From: Spirodela intermedia
Lineage: Eukaryota > Streptophyta > Magnoliopsida > Alismatales > Araceae
Assembly: GCA_902729315.2 (NCBI GenBank)
Contig: LR746266.1
Location: 5,090,259-5,154,258 of the forward strand
DNA length: 64,000 nt
Reading direction: 5' to 3'
Positions 12,011 through 24,828 of the stretch are shown in pieces (position 1 is the stretch's first letter; every line of letters begins with the position of its first letter). Made by a program: the position numbers and the translations under genes. A model generated the notes under the pieces. It did no database searches, was not told the origin of the DNA, and was given only the letters and a program-made list of their open reading frames with translations.

Positions 12011-12861
12011 CTAGCGGTTGGACTCAAACAGATCATGGGGGTCGAGCTGCTTACAGATCCCCAGGTAGACGAGGTAGAGGAGCCTGTCCTTGGCCGCGGC
12101 GCGGTGGTTCCCGGTATGCTTGCGTTACATATCCGAAGTACCTGAGTTGCTCGATGCTGCAACAGCACAGCGTGCCCCCCGAGGAGCAGGAAGAGCCAGT
12201 TGATGGAGCGCCTCTTCGAGGCGATAACCGGCTTGAGGTAGTTTCCATAGCAACAGGCGGGGCAGACCGGGAAGATCGGAGCCAACTAATCCGACCGCGT
12301 CCTATAGTGCATCTGGGGCTTTACGCGTTCGATGAATTCGGTCAGCTCAATGGAGAATATGTTTTCGCACCGCCTGCACATGACCTCGCCGACGATGTCG
12401 TGGATGCCCAGAGAGAGGATGTAATCTTTCCTTTGGACCATCGCACGGCGGTCAGTGGCCCATGGGAAGGGCGGGTCGATGGTCTCGTCCTTTCTCTTGT
12501 GTGGGCCATGGTTGCGCTTCCGCCTGGCGCAGGAAAACCTGCTCGGCGATGGCAGGATGACGATGGGATCGCCGGGCGCCGCTGGGTAGGGGTACTGCGA
12601 TCGCGGAAGATCCTTGATCCTAAGACGGAAGACGTGATGGCGGAGCGATAACAAGGGAGAACTCCGGAGGTCCGTCGATTGCAGCACGGGGGCCAAGGAG
12701 TGGATTAGGGTTTCCGAGGCTAAGGGTCCCGGTAGCGCCGGCCAGGAACCCTATGGACTCTTCGGCTTGCGGGCAGGCGGGGAGAGCGTGAGGATGAGTC
12801 TCTCCCCCTCGAACTCCTCGACGATTTCCTTCTTGCGGGGATCTGCGTCGTCCTCCTCCAT
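12011..12861 (-). pseudogene. DUF7086 pseudogene (third tandem copy)
   Basis: It aligns with the intact copy from start to stop but is broken. It begins MEEDDADPRKKEIVEEF at 12861 and keeps the LxLxL motif (LILTLSPP), then loses the frame before 12751. The domain resumes in another frame at 12696 (PFPWATDRRAMVQRKDYIL, CRRC). The conserved Trp of EWLAP is a TAG stop at 12286-12288. The frame shifts again at the C-run at 12175-12180, which has six C where the intact copy has five. An insertion of about 10 bases near 12123-12135 interrupts YFCKHT. The final TAG at 12011-12013 matches the functional stop. One nonsense change plus at least three frame changes make a functional product very unlikely, though the single-base run difference alone could be a sequencing error. 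Confidence 0.88.
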
Positions 12862-13630
12862 GCCAAAGCGAAACAAGACCTTGGGGACTCGTCCTCTGCA
12901 CCAAAAGATGAGGAAGAAAACGAAAATTGCAGATGGAGAAGACGACGGCGATGACTCACTTCGCGGCCACCCACCACCTCCCGGGAACCAGACGACAGAA
13001 GAGAAACCCCAAGGAAGAAGAAGCAAGATCCTCCACTCTCCATCTTCTTACCCCCACCGTCCATACCCCCCAAGAACCGTCCGCTTTTGGAATCGAGACC
13101 AGCACACAGAGATGGAGACTAGAGAGGGAGAGAGAGAAGATGAGAGGGAGAGAGGAAGAGGGAGAGGTGTGGACCCCACCGAATCCCACTCCGAATCAGC
13201 GGCGGGAAAGCGCGCCCGACTCGCTGCTGATTCCGTTATCAGGTAAATTCGAACTGCCCGGTGACGTGGCACCAAGAATATGCCGCCCGTCCGAGTCAGC
13301 ATGTAAGTTATGCCCCAGATTCAGACGGCGATATCGAGGGACCGTCGTCGCGAATCGTCGTAGGGGCATCGAAGTAATTTAATTTCTTACCGTATCTAAT
13401 TTCTAAAAGAAAGAAATCCGACCCAAAACGGAAGACCGACCACCCTTCCTTCTATGCAGGGAGGCCGCTTCAAATCAGATAACCAGAGACAAAGAGTGAG
13501 GGAGAGAGAGAGGGAGAGAGAGAGCTTCTTCGTTCTCGAGGACGAACCATGGAGTCGCACTAAATATTTACAGACGGCTCCCGGGGGGGAGGGGAGGAAT
13601 GTATGTACACTCTCTTCCCTTCCGCTGCTG
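12862..13630. other. Flank between the DUF7086 pseudogene and EXA1 3' end
   Basis: GC-rich, purine-rich sequence with (GA)n patches at about 13111-13172 and 13496-13524. Several overlapping open frames (12767-13246, 12927-13382 plus; 12720-13073 minus) are low-complexity Arg/Glu or Ser/Pro/Leu strings with no domain. The part nearest 13631 should hold the EXA1 3' UTR. No gene is called. Confidence 0.5.
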
Positions 13631-16600
13631 CTAATCCTCCACGCTCTGGATCTCGCCCATCATGATCCGGTTGCTGACTACGCTAAACCCTAAAACCGCG
13701 GGGTTCACCTTCTTCCCTTTCTTGCCCTTCTTCTTCCCTCCGCCGCCCTTGGCTGAGCCGTCGAGATCGGCGTCGGCGTCGTCTGCCGCCGCCGGCGCGA
13801 CGGGCTCGGGGGCGGAACGGCGCGGAGCGGCGCTGTGGCTCGGCAGCGGCTGGAAGGCGATCTCGATCACGTCCGCCGGCAGGAGCTCCTTGTAGTTGAG
13901 CAGCTTGTCGATGAAGGCGTGGTCTCGGTCGAGGGAGCCGAGGTTCTCCCTCAGAAGCGTTTTCGCCTCCGAGGTCGACTGCTTCATGCAGAACTCCAGG
14001 AAGCTCGTATCTGGGGGGGAGAGAGAGAGAGGTGGCAGAAAGAGGAGCCCATCAGTTCGGCTCGTCTCGCACATCGCCCGGCGCCCTAACAGTGAAGAAG
14101 AGGTACCTTTCGCCCCGGTGAGTCTGACCAATTCGCCCTCGCACCAATCTCTGAAGTCCATCGCCTCTGAGCAAAACGAGATCCAGATGAGAATTCTAGA
14201 ACCAAGAGTAGAAAAAACGGAGAGAGAGAGATCCGCCACCAGCAGCTCACCTGAATATTTGGACGCGGCATCTCTCCTCCCTTTTGATGGTAGCTGGGCG
14301 GCAGGCGGAGAGGAGAGAGGGTACTCGGTTCTACCGGGGACCATTGAGGGACTCCTCAATGGGGCGCCCTTGGCTCCCCAGATGCCAGAAGGAGCGGAAG
14401 GAAGGAAGTTGGGCCTGTTTAAAAGAGAGAAGGGCACAAGGAACAAAGAACCCATATTCAATGACACAAATTCAGTGACAAAATCATGAAGCTTCTGGGA
14501 AAATAATTCACAGGGTATTTATGGTTGATGATGACTTGAGAAAATTTATAAAAAAAGCATATTTATTTACACTGTTCTTGGTGGACGTGGTTGCATGTTC
14601 ATGAAAAGATTATAACAGATGAAAGAAATATTTTTCAAAGGCAAACCAAGATAATCTCCCCTTTATGCTCAAGTAACCCATGATTCAGTTGCAGGGCAGG
14701 TTCTCATTCTACACGAAGGGTAAATTCCTTTCTTTTTCTTTTTTTCTTTTTTTCTTTTTTTCTTTTTTTTGTTGGGGAGATTTGACCCGACTGAGGAAAA
14801 TATCAAAGAAACGACGAGGAATTCCGACTACAGGTGTAATCAAGAGACGAGAATTTTCATGGAAACGATTAAATTCCTAAGGAAAAAGCCACATCATCAA
14901 GTAATCAAGAGAAAGAATACTTATTTCTGCATCATTAATATCGAAGGTCCTAGAGAATGAATCATGAAGTTCAATAATACAGCGAAAATTTCAGGACTTA
15001 CAGCTTGTTTTCCTGCTTTGGTTGATCAAGAGGGCCCCAAAACAACTCATCTTCTGTCTTAGATTTAGTCAGAGTAGCCAGTGACCTGCTACTGCCAGGA
15101 GATGAAGCCTTAGAAGGGGATGTTCCAGAAGTCAGCCAGGAAGAGCTACCCACAGGGACGTTCCTGCTATGCTGGAACTTGGCGGCAGGAGCAGCTATCG
15201 GGATCTGCTTCAAGGTAGACGGCGTCTTCTTTTCCTCCTCCTTGAGAATATCTCTCAAGGACGTAGGCTTCTGAGCTTTCATAGAGTCAGTGGACCATGC
15301 AGGGGCAGGGGCAGCGCTGACCTGATCCCCTTTCCAAAAGACAAAGTCCCCTAAAGACGGCCCGGTTGGTAGAACAGATGAGACCTCTTTCTCTTGCTGT
15401 GCCTGACGAGCGATCTTAGCTCTTCCTGCAGGGACTGAAGGAGTAATATCAGGTGAGACAATTGGTCCTGAGCTCTTAACCCCAGCACCCTTAGCTTTTG
15501 CTGCCTTTTTTCGGCTTTTCTTTGAGTCCTTTGCCTCAACAAAATCATCATCGTCCACGTTTGAGCTGTCTGTTCTGGTTTTCATCTCTGATGATGCGGG
15601 CACAATGGTACTCCAGCCAACAGAACCAGCGGTATCAACAGCATCCTCAGTAGGCATGGACATAACCTCCTCTGCCAACAAATCATGCAACTGACTCTTC
15701 CTCTGCGCCGAATTCATACCATTCCCAGAGCTTCCTGGTAAGAGCTGTGCGTTAGCTCCACCTCTGATGGCATCATTGCCAGATTTAGATTCTGAATTGG
15801 CAACAACTCCAGACCAACGGGCTGGTGTAAGAACGGTGGCAGGAGCACCAGGAGATGTGACAATGTCAGGGGTGGATACTTCTATCTGCGCCCTCTGCTG
15901 CTCCTCCAGCTGAATTTCCAGGAGAGATTTAGCCCTGGGAGCCGGTGCAGGCTTCCAAGCTCGCTGCACAGGCATCTGCACATTAGATTGTTGAGCGTAC
16001 TCACCTTCTCTCACTTCCGTCTTGCCTACAGAGGGTTCCACCTCAGTGACAGAAGCATATCTGGTGGATGAACTATTAATCTCTTCAGAACTCGGAGGTT
16101 CTACATTAGTTGCCCTCGGTTGTTCAGATGAGATCAATGGAGATGTCCTGGAGAGTGATTCTCCCTCTTTTGTCTGAGTTTCAGAAACTGTTCCACATGA
16201 AACATTTGCTTCGTTCTCAGCATCCTGCTTTAAAAGCTGTGAATGAACCATTTTGGATGAACCCTTCGACTGGACTGACGTTACTGGTATCTTTGCATTC
16301 TTTTGCTTCTTTGATTTCTTGTCGTTTGCTTTCTTAGCCACGGAACCTTCTATGGGCTTATCAACTTTGGATGATAAGGACTGACTGGAAGGCTGCTCAG
16401 AGATACTTTCAGACGTGCTCTTTGTTTCATCGTCTTGCTGCAATGCGAATGCATGCTCAGAAGCATCGGGAGTTTCACTGAAAGATACAGCACTACTCTT
16501 AGCTTCAGATGTAACCAATCCAACAGCTTTATGATCTTCATGTCTCGAAATGACATCCAAATCTAGGGCATTGTCTGGTTGAACAAGAACATCAGAAGAT

Positions 16601-19600
16601 TTCTCAGGGACCCCAGAAGCCAAAGAACTGTCTACAGATGACATTGATGGAACGGGGTCAGAGTTTGAAGCATTATCGTTTCGTTCAGGCAAACTAGCCC
16701 GTTCCTTTGCTTGGGCCGTATGGTCATAAGTTTGTGGAGCAGTGGACGGTAATGATGAATTCGAGCTAACAACGCCACCAAGATCTTGTGAAACCTGCAC
16801 GGAAAAATTTGAAAGATTGTGTCCACGTCCATCTTGTAGATTCAGAGCCCGCATCTGACTATTAACCTGAGCTGTCTCGAGCTGTTGTGGAAGACCCATG
16901 TGACCCGGCGGATTATTTCCAACAGCAGCTTGTAGGGATCTGTAAGGAGGTTCACTGAAATGCTGTTGAGACCGCTGTTCAGACAAAATCTGGGAAAGCA
17001 AATGCTGTTGTTGCATCAATAGTTGCTCCTGTTTCTGATGCTCCTTCATCAAAATAAACTTATCCATAAGTGAAAGCTGCGTAGGGATGGGCATATGAGA
17101 TTGAAGCTGAAGCTGGGATAGCATATATTGTTGCTGCAACATGCTCAAAAAATTTGGATCTTGAGGTATCCCAGAGGCCAGGGCATGCTCATTAGGCACG
17201 AAGCCAGGAGTATGATCACCAGGCTGAGGGACCATATGTGGTAGGGATGGTTGATTTGGCTGCTGCAGTCTCCGTGATGGAATACTGTACCCAGCAGGTG
17301 AAGAAAAGTGCTGGTTAGGATGCATGTCTATGTTATCTTTAAGAATGTCCATACCACTGTTAGCTGTATTTTTAAGAGATCGGGGATCATGAAAATTTGG
17401 CCAAGCAGGGACACTGGTACTAGGTGGAGCCTTCTCTGCTGCAGCTTGCAGGATAGACAGTAAATCGACGTGCTGGGCCTGAGAGACTGAAGTTGGAATC
17501 TCTGCCAAAGAAGGAACATTTTGCGAACTCTGGGCGGACGAATCTAAAACAAGCTCAGACTTTGGGGCCAAAGATGCAGGATCCATCCCTGACCAAAATG
17601 GAGGATGATTAGGCAAAGCTTGTTGTTGCTCTAGCGACAGCCGCTGTGCCAACAGATAATTCAGGCCCTTCCCAGGTTCTACACCCGCGACGGATGTGCC
17701 CGAGCTGGTGCTGGCATAACCTCTAAGACCTAGAAAAATGAAAAATATGATTAGATATGCATGTAACGAAGAAAAAAAATCAACAAATCTGAAAAAAATC
17801 CCATTCACCTTCAGAAAACGGGAAAGATTTTGCCTGAGCGGTCACATTCCCAGACATCAATGACTCTAGAAACCGATTCTCTGCTTCAGTTGATGACTCG
17901 TACGGATTTCTTTGTCCACTGTTGAACTCCAGTGCACTCAGACCTCCATGAATATTCCCCTGAGCAACCAACTTACCCCCAACTAATGTATCTACATTTT
18001 CAGTCTGCTTATGCGCAGCAAATCCAGGAGGCGGCCTGGCTTTCATCTGCAACTGAGGAATTACATCACCAAGTAAAGAAAACGGAGCATCAGCCGGAGC
18101 ACCGGCTGGACGAACTTGCAAGTCCAGGCCAAAATATCCAGCTTCGAACCACCCGATAAGATCAGTCCCCGAAAATGGACCCTGAACGAGCCCTTGTGGA
18201 TCTTTATAAAATAGAATTAGCTCTTCTGGAGAGGATTGCCGCTGAAATCTTCTCCCAATACCTTTGTCACCAGAGATTAAGGAATCACTGTGAGGAAGCA
18301 ATTTGCCTGTTTCCCTTTCTGTATCCAACATTTCAGACGACTGCCTCCTAAATCGCATATCTCTGCTTATTTCTGACTGCAATGCTTCAGCATTCTGCAG
18401 ATGCACTTTGTTGCCATCATAGAATGATGAAGAAACAGCCTCAGTACTCATCTGCACTGCAGAAAAATCAGTCCAATGTTTTGATGATCCTTCATAATTT
18501 TCTCCCATTGATTCTATCCTTGATGGAATCGCATGACGACTTGATGAAGATCCTTCCAGTGCACTCAGTTCTCTGTTAGCCTCCCGCTGGTTGACTTCTG
18601 AAATTCATTGGACACTCGTCACTCGACTAGCCTACATCTTTGCGTTTTAGCAGATCAACTCTAAGACATACAAAGTTACAGATTTGCAATTTTATAATGG
18701 AAACGACGAAAACATAATTTAATTTGTTTAACACAGTGCTTACACGATCCTTTTGTTCAGACATGGAACCTGATTCCTTACAGAGACTTCAGCATTACTT
18801 GAGACCCGACCAAAGAATGCACTGAGTTCAACTACCTCCCGATGATAACAAGTGCTACAAACGTACACATTGAAAGGTCACTAGACAAAAGGACTGATTT
18901 ACAGATACTCATAGGATGTTCTGGCACAAGTTATTACAGGAGGACAATAAGTTATTATGGTTTAAAGTTGCTTTGGATAGGCCTTGTATCGATGGTTGTG
19001 ATTTTAGTGAAGATTTACGCAATTTTGTTCCTAACTACTTAAAAACAACTTATACTGACATAAAGTTAACCTGATATAAAAAGTATATGCACGTCAATGA
19101 CTATTTCCATTGAAATCTTAAGTAAAACCACGTTTTGCGCAGGTATCAAAAATTGTTGCCACAACTGTAAGGTAAATAACCACCATCTTCTTGGTGACAG
19201 CCTAATAACAATGATCTCTAAGAGTTTTTACACAATGATGAAAAAAGCCCAACGTTAGTTCTACACGATAAGACTTACCTTTAACAGTCAGAGTCCCATC
19301 CTGAAGTGGACGAAGATTCTGGCTCAAGTCCTCAGGTCCATAGAGATGCATCTGTCTTCTTAATGATACAGCATCAAGGAGACCCTGTTGGTCATCTTTG
19401 AACCTATCCAAGATCTCATTTTTAGAGTCATCAACAGAAGATGACAAACCTTCTCCACTCCCTGTTTAAACGCAAATGATGTCTCAGAAAAAAAAAAAGA
19501 TGCTATTGATTAAGTAGAATGATTACACCATCAGCAAATATCACATAGTTCGTGCCTACCTGATCTACCATGTCTAAATGGAGTAGGGTCAACGAAGTTG

Positions 19601-22600
19601 CGACCAACAGCAGCATCTTTAGTGATCTGAGGGATGCCGCTACTGACAATTTCTCCCTTGTCAATGCTTTTTAAAATAGCCTGCAAAAGCAATGCATCAG
19701 ACAGGGAAAAACTAACGGGGGAAGTTTAAAACAAGTTGGAAAACCAATTACCAATTCTTCAGGGGAAGGGATAGATATCGCCAAAGGTTCCAATAGTTCC
19801 ATCTGGGTAAGAGAAGGAACCTCTATAAAGCCATCAAGCGGCTTTTTGTAGCTTTTTACATCCATCATTCTGTATATGTCAAGTAGCTTCATCCTGGTAT
19901 ACCTTAGAGAAGAATCTCCATAATCACCAAATGGTATATCTGGCACAGCTCCCATAAGGTTGGAACTAAAAGCATTAGTGGAACCCACGGCAGAGTTGAA
20001 CTTTCCACGACCAGCAGAAAAAGTTGAAGAGCCATTTTCCCCTCTTGCCCTCCAATATCCGAATGGTTGTCCTTGTTTGCTCTGGCTGAATGAAGAATCT
20101 CCCCTTCCACGAACAACAGAAGAGTTTGGCCGCCATGGACGTGAGTAATTCTCTCCATCCTTCTCATCCTTAACGGAATGAACCTGAGGGGGGGGTATAC
20201 CATTGTCACGAGATCCTTCCACGTCCCTTCCGGAATCCATCTTCTTCTCCCTCCAACCATCCAACTCCTTGTCATCAGGCCCCCAACGGCTATTCCACTT
20301 GCTCTCTCGTCTGTGGTCAAAACTGTTATCCCTGTTTGGCAATTCATTCCAACGATCGGATGGTGCTCGTCGTACTTCCCCAGAAAATCTAGAGGAATTC
20401 TCACTCCGACGTTCCCTACGAGTATCAGTCAGGTCCTTGTCCCTATCCCCATCCCTCCACCGGTCCCTGCGAACAGCAGAGTTCGTCTCCCTTTCTTCAT
20501 CACGCCAGCGATTCTGGCGCCCACCCTCAGCATCTGTAAAGGATGACCGCGGTGTGATGATGCGCTTTTCAGCATCTGGAAATTCCTCACTATTGTCAAA
20601 AGCCTTTACAGAATCTGGGCGATTTGCATGACACGGGCTAAAATGAGATTCCTGAAACATGCATAAGTTAAAGCAATATTTTCTGTCATCTAATAGCTCG
20701 AACTCAGGCATTGAGTTTCAAATAACTGCAGGTACAGATTTCACCAAATAGATATTATAGTTAACAAAAGCATGATACTAATGTGATTCTTCATACATTT
20801 TGAAAAAAATGCACTGTGGATACAGTAACTTCTGAAACATTTTCAATTGTAAAATTTCGAATTTGAATAGTATTTTGTAATGAATTTACTATGGTTAATA
20901 TTTATACAAAAGAATAGTACTTCTTTCGATGTCATCAAATCAAGTCTTACTTGCGGGAAACCAATTTTTTCCCGTATAACTGGTAGGGAGGGAGAAGGAG
21001 TTCAGATTTCCTCACACAGTTGGATCAACGGAAACATTTCGCAGTCCATTAAAATTATTGCATCCTGTAGCTACTGGTTACAAGATTCCATGACATGAGC
21101 CAGAAACTTGGTATATATATCCATACAATGAGTGGGAGAGATACATAAACTAAGTATAAAAAGTTGATTTCTGACTTTAATTGAAAGACTGCTAGAAGCA
21201 GAGCAATAAATAGAAAATTGCCAACAAATCTGCCAGGATGTAGGTTTACCACAGTGATGATTCCAGGTCTATTATCCCCAGGCTTGGGCAGAAGCCATTG
21301 CGGGGAAAGAGGAATGGGGCTGTCAGGTCCTGTTAAGTCTGCAACTGTCAAACAAGAGATGGATAAAACCTGTTGTAAGACTTTAAAACTATTATATGAC
21401 ACAGACAATATGGAGTGTACACTTCTTCATAAAAGAAACGATGATAGAAACACTCATCAAAACGCAAGTCAACTAATTCCAATGTCTCGTACAGGCAACC
21501 AAATATTTGTGGCATTGAACAAACTTAAATAACATTTATTGTTGCAATTAGTACAATGCGAATCAAAATTTTCAATCTAAAGAGCCTCTCAGATAATATT
21601 AGCCTCAAATACATCTCCACGCGAGTGGAGTGATTGGGCATACCAGAGAAAATCAATAATCAAATTGACATCCATGAAATGCAGTTGGAAAAAAAAAATA
21701 GGATGATGATGAGCAGACAATTTATAAGCATGAGGCTCATCAAGCTATTCCAGAGTCAGCACATTTTGCAAGTCTTTGCCTCACCAATCTGATCAGAATC
21801 CAAACTGTTACATCATATAAAGGCTAGGCCATTTGTCGGACCTCAGGACATTCTTCAAACGTGAAGAAATTGTGATCGTCATTCTTCAAACCTAATCAGT
21901 CGCTCTAGAAGCCTTGCCACTCGGGAATATGAACGAACATAACAAGACAGAATGTATCAACACCAAAGTTTTAGATTATTCTATCGAATATTCTGTTACT
22001 TATAAAATGGCAAACAAAAGAAATTTAGATATTAGATGATTCTATGTGGCTGTAACATGTTAAGCGTCTTTTCTTCAATGGCTAAGTACACTTTCCAATC
22101 AAGTTTCAACATGACTAGCCGGATAAAACACCAAGGTTTTCACGCATGAACAGAACTAGATTATGATGGAAACCTTCCTTCTTCATGTAATCCCCACGTA
22201 TTGAGCCATTAAAAAAAAAAATCCACGCTGAGACAGAATATAAACTGAGGAAAATGGCAGCAAACAGTTGAGGAAGCGCAGACATGCTATCTCAAATATT
22301 CTTAGTAGTACAAAAAAAGAGTCAAAAAGTCGACTCCATCCAAGGGTATATTGCATTATGGCCAAGAGATAATAAATTGATGTAAATTATCTACCGTACA
22401 TGATGAATTATTCACTAAAAAAATCAAAAATAAATAAATAGTCTTTTGATTCCTCAAAACTAGAACAATACAACGACTAAAGTGAAAGGATTTATCCACA
22501 AACAATGTTGAATCCACCAACCTGCCTCCATGATAATGAGGTCAGCAAAAGAAAAACCATCCAGAACAACAGGTTTCAATCTTATGACAGGAAAAATAAA

Positions 22601-24086
22601 GAATCTAATGAAAAAGAACACGAATGTGTTTTAGAAATGTTACCTACGAAGTAAAATATGATAGAATATAAGTGAAAGAACAGTGAATAGATCGGAAACT
22701 TCAACACGTTGAATTCCTCTTCAATATACTAGAAAACATTTGTGTAAACATGTAAAGCTTGATTTATTTCCCACATTTAAGAAATTATCATTCCCCAAAC
22801 CAATGAAGTCTTGCAATGTGCTCAGAGCAGATCAAACATCTGTTCGTCAATGTAACCAAAATCACCCACAGAAAGCTTGACTTGTTTCCCCCATCACACA
22901 AAACTATTATTATTTAAGCACATTGAATCTGTAACAACATCCTCAGAGCAGGTCAGCCACGCATCTATTTTACAATCTAAAATAGTGAATTCAAAAATGA
23001 CAACGCCTTCATATTATCAAAAAATGCCATTTACAAAGTAAATTGTTAATGAAATCATTTATGTTCACGTCAGATGTTATAAGGAGAAAAAAATCAAATG
23101 TAATGCATCCAATTCCCGAAACTCAAAACCCTTAAATTCACAACGATGTCCTAAAGTAATGTAGCTAGCACTACGCCAAAAATAACCAACAGAATAGCCC
23201 ACGAGAAATGGTCTGTATCCAATTTAAATTGGTTAATAGTATGACCTTGTGTAAAACGAGGAAAGCTAAGCATACAATAGAAACTTGCACTTTATTTTAG
23301 TTTTTTTAGTGATTCATAACTGGCTATTGACCATACTATCAGACGAATAGAATGTCTGAAGGCAAGTAAAGAAAAAACAATAACAGAGCTACACGAGAAT
23401 AGAGACTTGCAATTCAGATTTTTCACGAGTGATAAAACAATTAACAAAAAATATGGAAAACTTGAAAATCTTGACACGGTGAATAATTTTTGGGCGACAC
23501 ATGAAAGCAAACAACTCTGCGATGATTATTGCACACTACAACGAAGACAAAATTAACAGCGATTCTTTACTTCGACAAAGTGTAAATTTGAGTAACGATC
23601 TGGAGAGGATTTCCGTCATAAAAAAACAGTGCCTTCATTATTCAAACGCAATATCAGATTCAGAAATATAGGCCTGAAATACTTAGGAACGTCCCTGAAG
23701 CACAAGGGAAAACTAAAGGAAGATGGGAAGAAGGCACAGAAAGTCTGAAATAAATCGGTGGAAGTAAAAAATATCTTCACTACGGAGGTCAAAGCCCCCA
23801 GCGTCCACACCCAGGCATCAGCGGTACACATGGAAAACCGAAGCGTAGAGATCGACGCGGAGCCATGACGGCAGAATCTAGGGTTTTCGATAAAATGACA
23901 GTTACAGCTGTCCGAGAGATAGAATGGTAACACAACAGAGAATGGGTAAAACAGGCGCGAGAGAATAGACGTCCAGAGGGGGAAGACATGAAATTGGGAG
24001 CCAGCGACGGCACCTCTGGGGATCTGCTGCGGCGGAGTGTCCACCCTGAGGTGCTGGCGCGCATCCGCATTGCTTTTCTCAGCCAT
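13631..24086 (-). CDS. EXA1: GYF-domain translational regulator EXA1/PSIG1/MUSE11
   Basis: Plant GIGYF homologue of 1828 residues. Exons: 24014-24086, 21250-21338, 19752-20651, 19560-19680, 19279-19461, 17809-18597, 15002-17729, 14251-14414, 14107-14166 and 13631-14010. All junctions are GT-AG and in frame. Landmarks: N-terminal SPIPLSPQWLLPKPGDN; an eIF4E-binding type motif YTRMKLLDIYR (residues 305-315, fitting YxxxxL-phi); a GYF domain at about 580-636 (GPFSGTDLIGWFEAGYF), which binds proline-rich partners; a long Gln/Ser-rich middle; and a conserved C terminus (LELL-type helices, then KKKGKKGKK and VVSNRIMMGEIQSVED). In Arabidopsis this protein acts in the cytoplasm on translation and mRNA decay, restrains NLR immune receptor levels, and is a host factor for potexviruses. 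It shares a promoter region with SWI3D. The length is close to the Arabidopsis protein, about 1.7 thousand residues. Confidence 0.93.
18598..19278 (-). other. EXA1 intron 5
   Basis: AT-rich intron bounded by GTAAGTCTTATCG on the donor side and TTTCAG on the acceptor side. No embedded gene; a 66-codon frame at 18842-19042 is chance. Confidence 0.7.
21339..24013 (-). other. EXA1 intron 1 (2.7 kb)
   Basis: It separates the short first exon (24 codons) from exon 2; donor GTGCCG, acceptor TTGCAG. AT-rich, with no recognised gene or element. Long first introns in plants often carry enhancing elements, but I see no specific motif to name. The 168-codon frame running through exon 1 into the intron (24122-23616) is read-through beyond the donor. 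Confidence 0.7.
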
Positions 24087-24828
24087 GGTCAGCCCGAGGA
24101 GAGGCGAAGCTCGGCAGCGCAAGAAAACCCTACCTTGCGATCCTTTTCCCTTCCGCTCTCGTACCGTGACTGCGCGCGGCGGCCTGGATAAATTAGCGTC
24201 AGGCTCAAAGCGCGGATAAAATAACTATTTAATATTATTATTCTTATTATAAATTGCCAAATATTATTATTATGAAATATCCTTCCTATCCGGCTCCATT
24301 TTTTTTCTAGGGCTCTTTTTTTTTCTCTCTCTCCGTAAATATCGTACTATATATTATATAATTTAAACATTTTGTTTAAAATCTGCCTTAAAATGATAAT
24401 TGCTGGTTCTCTGCCACGTGTTGACCTAAACCACCTCGTGGCTGCATGTAGATTCGTATCATTATTATCATGAAATTACGATATCAAAATGGCGTATATA
24501 GACCCATTTATCTGCCGTTCAGATGATCTATTCGGTAACTTGACCGGGATATTTGACTTGTCTGGCCGTCTGACTTTGGGAGTGTGCGGTCCGCCGGACA
24601 GACTTTTCATGGCCCGAAGTCGCGAGGGAAAATAGTGGGTCAGGCCCAACTTCTCAACTGGACGGCCCATTAACAGCGGCGATTAACAGTTTTGAGCTTT
24701 TTCACCGAATTAAACCTCGTCCTCCTTACCAGTGAGGGAACAGAGGAGAGAGACTCCGACCGCTACTGTTACTGTGGGAAGACGGGAGGGGAGGAGGGGG
24801 GGACGGAGAGCGGGGAGTGGAGTCGACG
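24087..24828. promoter_or_regulatory. Bidirectional promoter between EXA1 and SWI3D
   Basis: 742 bases separate the two divergent start codons. CACGTG (G-box) at 24415-24420 is followed at once by TTGACC (W-box core) at 24421-24426, and GGCCCA (site II core) occurs at 24643-24648 and 24664-24669. AT-rich blocks with TATATTATATAATTT near 24349 lie in the middle. The site II elements are close to SWI3D and typical of constitutively expressed genes. The motifs are visible; their use is inferred. Confidence 0.6.

Noticed and set aside
12720-13382. Five overlapping open frames near the DUF7086 pseudogene
   Set aside because: Apart from the short true pseudogene N terminus (12861-12751), they are purine- or pyrimidine-rich low-complexity translations.
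13896-14489. 197-codon plus-strand frame opposite the EXA1 3' exons
   Set aside because: Shadow of EXA1 exons 8-10 on the minus strand, which match the conserved EXA1 C terminus.
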